Assembly: GCA_024336345.1 (NCBI GenBank) | Contig: JANFOG010000006.1 | Location: 1,860,001 to 1,924,000 of the forward strand | Source: Mariannaea sp. PMI_226 | Taxonomy: Eukaryota; Ascomycota; Sordariomycetes; Hypocreales; Nectriaceae | DNA length: 64,000 nucleotides | Reading direction: 5' to 3' | Shown here: in pieces, positions 58,078 to 64,000 of the stretch | Position numbering within the stretch: position 1 is the stretch's first letter | How the letters are laid out: the number at the start of each line of letters is the position of its first letter | Notes under the pieces: generated by a model | Seen by the model: the letters and a program-made list of their open reading frames with translations, nothing else | The model's database searches: none | What the model was told of the DNA's origin: nothing | Program-made: the position numbers and the translations under genes

Positions 58078-61000
58078 TTAGTTACCACGGAAAAGGAACT
58101 GCATGTCCTCAGGGCTAAGCGACTCCATTGCCTTGTCGTCAGCATTGACGGTGGAGTGGATCATGCTCGTTTTCTTTTCCTGAATGAGAACCATGCGGCT
58201 CTCGACGGAATCTTCGATGCAGAGTCGAGTAATGGTGCAAGGTCGTGTCTGCCCGATGCGGTGGCATCGATCAGCAGACTGCCACTCCGCAGCCGGGTTC
58301 CACCAACTGGAGACATTATTAGTATGGGCATTCATGAGCATTGAGATGAGACTACTTACGGATCAACAATAAAAACTCGTGAGGCTTCAGTGAGGTTGAG
58401 TGCGACACCGCCGGCCTTCAGGGACACTAGGAAACATTCAACATCAACATTGTTCATGAAATGTTCAATGGATGCCTGGCGTTGGGCAGGCGTCATGCTT
58501 CCATCAAGCATGACCGTGGTGATGCCAGCTCGGCGGAGTCGCCATTCAATCAACTGTAGCATAGTTGTAAACTGCGAGAAGATGATGGACTTATGGCTTG
58601 TATTGTCAGAACGAAGCTTGTGAAGTTCGTGGACGAGGAGTTCGATTTTTGACGACGATGTCCAGTTTTCCATCTTAATGCGGTTGATGATCGAATTCTT
58701 CTTGACCAGATTCTCATCTTGCTCAATCTCAGGCTGTTCGAGATCAATAGACAAAGGAATGTGGCATCGTGGGCAATCAGGCTCAGCTGCAGAGCGGACA
58801 TAGCTACTGACACAGGCTCTGCAGAAGTCATGTTTACATCTGCTACGAACTGTATCTTCAGCGGGTTCATCGCAGATGCAGCAAATCAGAATGTTCTGGC
58901 CCCCTTCAGCATTTTTCTTGAGAATCAAATCCGGATGATCGGCGACCTGCCGCATCTGCATGATCAGACCAAAGATATTGGCATAATTGTTCAAAAGAAC
59001 ACCCTGAGCGACGTATGTATCAAACTTGCGTTGGCCATTCGTCATGATGCTATTGGCAAAGTCATTCTCTTCTTCTCCGAAAAATTGGCGATCGACATAT
59101 ATTTCCTTCACAGGAAGTTCCATCGCATTGGTGTGATCTTTTTTAAGACGACGAAGCATGATACGCTCAGTCATTAACCTAAGTTTTCGGAAAGCCTCTC
59201 GTCCAGGTCCCAAGTTGCCGTATTTTTGGATTGGGTTCAGGAGCTCTTGGTTAAAAACTGACACATGTTGCATACCGGCATGATTGCAATCACTGCAGCG
59301 ACTGTCCTCATTCATAGTCCATTCGAGAGTGGAGCAGGGACATTGTTTGCATAGATACGACGCAAAAGGGCGGATATTGAGGAATCGAATCAACGAAAAG
59401 AACTCTCCAATTCGGTTCTGTAGAGGAGTGCCGGTCAAACACCATCTAAAATTGGTCTTCAGGGCAAAGCATGCTTTGGCAGTCATGGTGGTTCGTGTTT
59501 TGATGCAGTGGGCTTCATCAAGGATAACACGATGGAATTCAATAGAGTGGATGACACTACGTGCCTTGTGGATCGCATCCTTTCGCTTGAAGCCCTTTTC
59601 CTGTTTGCGGTACATCGACTCAAGACTGTTGTAAGACATCATGATGACGTCGAAGGCCTTAAGTTCCTTGACAGTCATATTCTTAGCCTTTTGGTTCGTT
59701 CCGTGATATACAAATGTCTTCAAGGTACCGTCGGTATAAGATTTGATTTCTTGTTGCCACTGCATTAGAGCGACAGGTGGGACGAGTACGAGTGATGGTT
59801 GCTTGGCAGGATAGTCGGACATGATAAGAGAAACAGCCTGGATAGTCTTGCCCAGTCCCATTTCATCTCCAAGAAGACCACCTTTCCACTCCGTTTTCTC
59901 CATAGCCGACATCCATGCTAAGCCTTCCAACTGGAAAGGTTTGAGTTGACGAGAAATTGTTTTGGGTTGGTCTGCTTTGCCAGCTTTCAGAACAGGCATG
60001 TTTTCTAGGACCTCCCACATAGTCTTGATCTCTGGATGGTGAGATTCGAGACGGTCTCGCTCCTTCTGCAGTCGCCGATTGTTATCAGGTCGCCTGAATG
60101 CTCGCCTCGCAGCAGCGAGTCTTCGCAAGCCGGCAAGATTCACGGATTCATCGCTGTCACTGCTAGAGTCAAGCTCGTCAAGAAGGGAAGTAATGCCGGA
60201 GCTTGTGTCAAGTTCATCGTCAACGGGGGCCGCAGAGTTATCGAGTGATAGTTGGGAATCGTCCCAGAATGGGTCATACTGAGGAGGCACATCTGAGAGG
60301 GTTTGGCGGTTAGAACCAGGTGGTCTGGATGCGGTTGGCGCGGCAGGGCGCCTAGAGTGTTTGGCCTTGGTTGACGGAGCTGCAGCCCGGCGAATCGAGC
60401 GCCTTGCAAGAGGAACATCGCTCTCACTCGACTCCTCTGCATCCGTTAAGTTATCATCGGAAAACGAATCATCAATTTCTGATTCGAGGCTATCGTCAAT
60501 AGCTTCAAGCTCGGCGGCGGCAGCTATTTCTGCATCCATATCAATGCCCAAGTGTTCGGAGTCGTCAGAGTCAGGAATAACTTTTGTTCTCTTGGCCGAT
60601 TTTCTTTCCGTAATCAAAGTAGAGCTAGTCGATGCACGCTTCCTCTTAATCAAACTTGGGGCAGGAGCTGGCGATGGTGCCGAGGCGGAGGCACGAGTGC
60701 TTCTTCGTCGCAGTGGTAACCGTGTTGAAGCGTCATTGTCGGCGTTGCGAAACTCCTCATCCTGCAGACGACGAGCGACCAATTCATCTCGGCTTGTGCC
60801 CAAGGAGTCATCGTCATCTTCTGAATCAAGAATTTCGGCTGCTTTTGATTCGGGCTTAGAGGCAGAGTTCATTGAGTAAATGCTTTTTCTCAATTCCCGC
60901 TCCCTATCAGGTTTCTGTAGTGGGAGGCCTGGAAGTTGCACCTCAATAGATGCGGACGACTTGTTGAGCTCAGCGGCAGCAGGTGTTGGTACTTTGCTAG

Positions 61001-61393
61001 TACCAGGTGTAGAATAGTCACTGTCCGAAGTGGCCTCCATTGGTGTTGGGACGGAGGAGACGGACTCGCTGCTCACTGCAGAAGCCTTGGTTGGCCTTCC
61101 ACGAGATCGCTTCACTGGGGCATTGATGGAAACAGATAATTCCTCCGCTTCCATAGGCGTCTTTCTGGGCCTGCCTCTTCGTCGAGGTGTAGGATCGAGG
61201 TTGGGGGATGATACCAACTCCTCAGAAGTAGCTAAATCTCGGTTCAAGGCCGACCGAGTCAGTCGACCAGTCGAAGCCGCCGGAGAACCTGCGATATTAG
61301 CGACAAAGATAAACTTAAGGATAACTGAGACTTACCATTTGCTGTGGAGGATGGGGTTGAATTGCCCCGTAATGAGGGACGACCGCGAGGCAT
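58078..61393 (-). CDS. rad16: DNA repair protein Rad16, SNF2 ATPase with RING finger
   Basis: Three exons (61393-61336, 61288-58360, 58306-58078) give 1071 residues. With Rad7 the protein forms NEF4, a nuclear complex that finds lesions in non-transcribed DNA during nucleotide excision repair and has ubiquitin-ligase activity. Residues 1-400 are disordered, acidic and basic, with AT-hook-like RGRP motifs ([25 protein letters not shown]). The ATPase has GDEMGLGKT (about residue 490) and DEAH (about 607). Between the two helicase halves sits a C3HC4 RING (about 820-860, [11 protein letters not shown] through CPRCH), the arrangement specific to the Rad16/Rad5 group. The last intron cuts the C-terminal helicase domain, and splicing restores FIVDPWWNP and then [11 protein letters not shown]. 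Rad5-type HIRAN sequence is absent and the next gene is Rad7, so Rad16 is preferred. Confidence 0.96.
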
Positions 61394-62233
61394 TGTGGTG
61401 ATGCTGTTAGTTTGCCTGTGAAATTAATGGATGACCAATATAGGGCCCTGTTTCTAGGCTGGTGTGGTCTGTTTGGGAGGCCAGATTCCTTGGTGGTGGG
61501 TGAGTTACAAGGTGGGTATTACTGCCGCAGCGTAGAGTGCTTGCAGTGTCACCATCACAGTGAAAACGAGAGAATATGATAAGAGATCAAATCACAAAGA
61601 AGTAAACAAAGAGGATGATTTTTCAGAGTCAGCTGAAAATGGGACTGCAGGCCCCGGCGACAGTAACTGGTCGAACAGAAGGAGGGTGAAAGGAGTGAAG
61701 GAACAAAAGAACAAACCGAAGAATTGTTGCCACTGGCTCCTTTCAGGGCGCCATTGGTGGCAGTCACAAAAGAGCGATTCACAAGTTCACAGTGCCGAAC
61801 AGAGCATCGAGACGGCCGCGTTGCCTCTTTACGCGAAGTCACGTGGTATCATTAAATCCTTAAGAGCCGTATAGTGTAGTGGATATACTGTGCCGGTACA
61901 TGCTTTTTGACCCATTCCTCGCTTGCAACCCGGCTTACTGTACAGTATGCAAAACCGCTGTGGATGCCTATTGTTCTTGAGCTTTGGTCACCTGACACCG
62001 TGTTAATGGCGCGCCAAATTTCTCGCGGCCGTGATTGATTAATTGCTAAGCAAGCGGAAGTAGAGGGAGTGACAGTCCAGTCGATTTGCGCCTACTGTGC
62101 ACAAGCGCCAACCCTCCCTCATCTCTATTTCTCATTCAAACAAGCGTCAGCTGGCTGATCATATTAATTGCAGAGAGATCTTTTTCAAGATTCAACAGTA
62201 GCCGGCCTTTTTTTTTCTCGAGACATAGCTACC
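61394..62233. promoter_or_regulatory. Shared divergent promoter of rad16 and rad7
   Basis: 840 bp lie between the two start codons. The 228 bases before the rad7 start and about 160 before the rad16 start have no ATG in the respective sense direction, which fits short leaders on both sides. A palindromic GGCGCGCC at 62008-62015 reads TTTGGCGCGCC on the minus strand (62018-62008), matching E2F/MBF-type cell-cycle elements. No TATA box is evident. A frame at 61560-61874 is not considered a gene. Confidence 0.65.
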
Positions 62234-64000
62234 ATGTGAGTGCATTTCCACGAGTTTTGATGCATACATTCGCTTACTTATCACATGCTTCAGGGCACGC
62301 CGAAGCACTCGCCAGAACCAAAGCCAAGGCCAAACTTCGCAGCAGGTTGATGGAGATAATGCAGACGAAAATGTTGACCAAAACAACAACCCAGCACCTC
62401 AGAGGCAGACCCGTGCCGTCTATGGACCGTGAGCAATACTCTTACCATTCCCCATAGGAAAATCTTGAGGCCCACTGACTCCGTCTAACATAGACAATCC
62501 GCGTTGACTGATTTCCTCGCCGTAAGTTTAGACTGTATGCTTCTTGAAACTCATAGAAATTCTGACTCATTTTTTTTTTCTCTTAAAAGTCACATAATAT
62601 TTCCGCAACGCGCATTCGAGAAGAAGCGGAAACACGTCGTCGTCAAGCTGCCGGTGAACAGCGGGACGATGATGAGGATGATGACCAGACTGCTCCAATT
62701 GTCGCTGAGTCTGGCACCTCAACACGACAATCACGCCGAAACGGGGCAGCCGAGAAACGGAAGAAGCAGGAAGAGAAAGCATTGGAGAAGATCAAGAACA
62801 GCAAGACCTTCAAGAAACGAAAGAAGCGGGAAGACTCTGACGACGATGATGACGACGCCATTGCTCGCGCAATCTTCGAGGAGCGAAGTGCTCCCCTTCC
62901 AGGCCAGATGGAGAATTGTGCTATTTGCAATAAGCGATTTACTGTCACCCCATACTCAGTTGCTGGTCCAGAAGGTGGCTTACTATGTGCTCCCTGTGGA
63001 CGCCAAGTAGCCAAAGAACAGCAACAGGCACTACCCAAGAAGAAGCCACGGAAGCAAACTGGTGCAAGTGGTGTTGGCAGACGCAGAGCTATTCAAAGCC
63101 GCATCCTTGATGGCGATGTTGGCACCAAGAGTTTGGCCACTCTTTGTGTTCAGACCCTTGCGAAAAACGTCGATTTAGCGGACAGTTTGGGTGACCTGCC
63201 TGATCACCTAATTGACAAGATCGCACGAATGTTCTCAAAGCGCCGTTTGCTAAATCCAGAGACACTACCTCTCTTTGTACAAGCCGGCACTGAGACGCTC
63301 CGGATATATGATGGGGCGAAACTTCACGAGCAGGACTTGATCAGCATATTCCAAACATCGCCAAATCTCCGCCATTTGAAAATCAGGTGTGGCATCCAAT
63401 TCAAGGACGAGGTTATGGATTATCTGTTGAGCCGAGCCATCTCGCTAGAGTCATTCTACCTGCACGGCGCGAACCTACTCAGCGAAGAAAAGTGGCAAGA
63501 ATACATAAAAACCAAGGGCCATGCCATGAAGAGTCTTCAAGTCTACTACACCGATAAGCATTTCAGAGACGAGAGTGTGGCCTTGCTTGGCGAATATTGC
63601 CCCAATTTGACCCGCCTCAAGATCGAAAACAATCAGATGCTGACCGATGAGGGTGTCAAGTCCATCGCCAAGTGTTCTAAGCTTGAGCATATTGGATTGC
63701 AGCTGCAGAACAAGACTACGAACACTGCCTACATAGATATGCTCAGTAACATTGGCCACGGGCTTCACACATTCTCGCTCAAAATTGTTCCTGACCTTGA
63801 CGACACGGTCCTCGCCTCGTTACATGAGCACTGCCGTTCTCTGACCAAGCTACGCATTACGGACAGCGAGAAGATGACTGATAATGGTTTTGTCAACCTA
63901 TTCAAAGATTGGGCCAACCCTCCCTTGCATTTTATCGACCTCCAGAAATGCCGACAGCTCGACTCAACCATGCCTCGTCAGAATCCCGATAATATTGGCC
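62234..64000 (+). CDS. rad7: DNA repair protein Rad7, leucine-rich-repeat partner of Rad16 (3' end outside window)
   Basis: Four exons are visible: 62234-62235, 62294-62428, 62494-62521 and 62590 to the window end, about 525 residues. The initiator ATG is split: AT in exon 1 and G after the first intron (GTGAGT...TTCAG), giving MARRSTRQNQ. Unspliced, the first codons would be ATG TGA. Exon 3 is only 28 nt, and its joints create GPQSALTDFLASHNISA, the conserved start of fungal Rad7. A charged nuclear-type region (KKRKK-like clusters and Asp runs) follows. Next is a zinc ribbon C165-x2-C168-x19-C188-x2-C191, then leucine-rich repeats from about residue 215. In NEF4, Rad7 binds Rad16 and, with Elc1 and Cul3, forms a ubiquitin ligase that acts on Rad4 (established in yeast). 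The coding frame is open to base 64000. Confidence 0.94.

Noticed and set aside
61862..61940. tRNA-like sequence (GTATAGTGTAGTGGATA resembles a tRNA 5' end with A box)
   Set aside because: No GGTTCGANNCC B box, no T-arm and no matching acceptor stem follow. At most it is a tRNA fragment.

Overview
The window is nuclear DNA of a filamentous ascomycete, most likely a Sordariomycete and probably Hypocreales. The grounds are single-copy housekeeping genes with short GT-AG introns (about 50-100 nt), CTAAC-type branch points, CT-rich leaders, and proteins that match the lengths and motif order of that class. The species cannot be named from the sequence. Ten protein genes could be assigned to known families, and exon structures were worked out by hand for all ten. 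One further gene is a zinc-finger protein without a known role, and one partial gene at the left edge is unidentified.

Layout, left to right: (1) 0-5.2 kb holds the C-terminal end of an unknown acidic protein (+), a five-finger C2H2 protein (+) and a DHHC palmitoyltransferase of the Pfa3 type (+). (2) 7.7-11.1 kb holds a phosphoinositide-specific phospholipase C, plc1 (-), with an apparent leader of up to 2 kb that is nearly free of ATG on its own strand. (3) 13-34.4 kb is about 21 kb in which I can find no protein gene, tRNA or rRNA. (4) 34.4-37.2 kb holds a Dsl1/ZW10 tether subunit (-). (5) 39.2-52.1 kb holds three zinc metalloproteases and a taxilin: an M16 protease (+), STE24 (-), taxilin (-) and the mitochondrial presequence protease CYM1 (+). 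(6) 54.6-57.2 kb holds ornithine decarboxylase (+), preceded by 1.2 kb without a single ATG on the sense strand. (7) 58.1-64 kb holds RAD16 (-) and RAD7 (+), transcribed divergently from one 840-bp region; RAD7 runs off the right end.

Functional links: RAD7 and RAD16 are the two subunits of the yeast nucleotide-excision-repair factor NEF4 and here share one intergenic region. The palmitoyltransferase, PLC, Dsl1 and taxilin belong to membrane signalling and trafficking. STE24, CYM1 and the M16 enzyme are intracellular proteases of different compartments, and their adjacency is not a known pathway.

The observations most worth following up are the strand-specific loss of ATG upstream of ornithine decarboxylase and plc1 (evidence of very long selected leaders), the divergent rad16-rad7 pair, the 21-kb gene-free stretch, a 69-codon open frame directly after the taxilin stop codon, and an in-frame upstream exon that would give the M16 protease a membrane anchor. 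I found no evidence of a novel multi-gene system.
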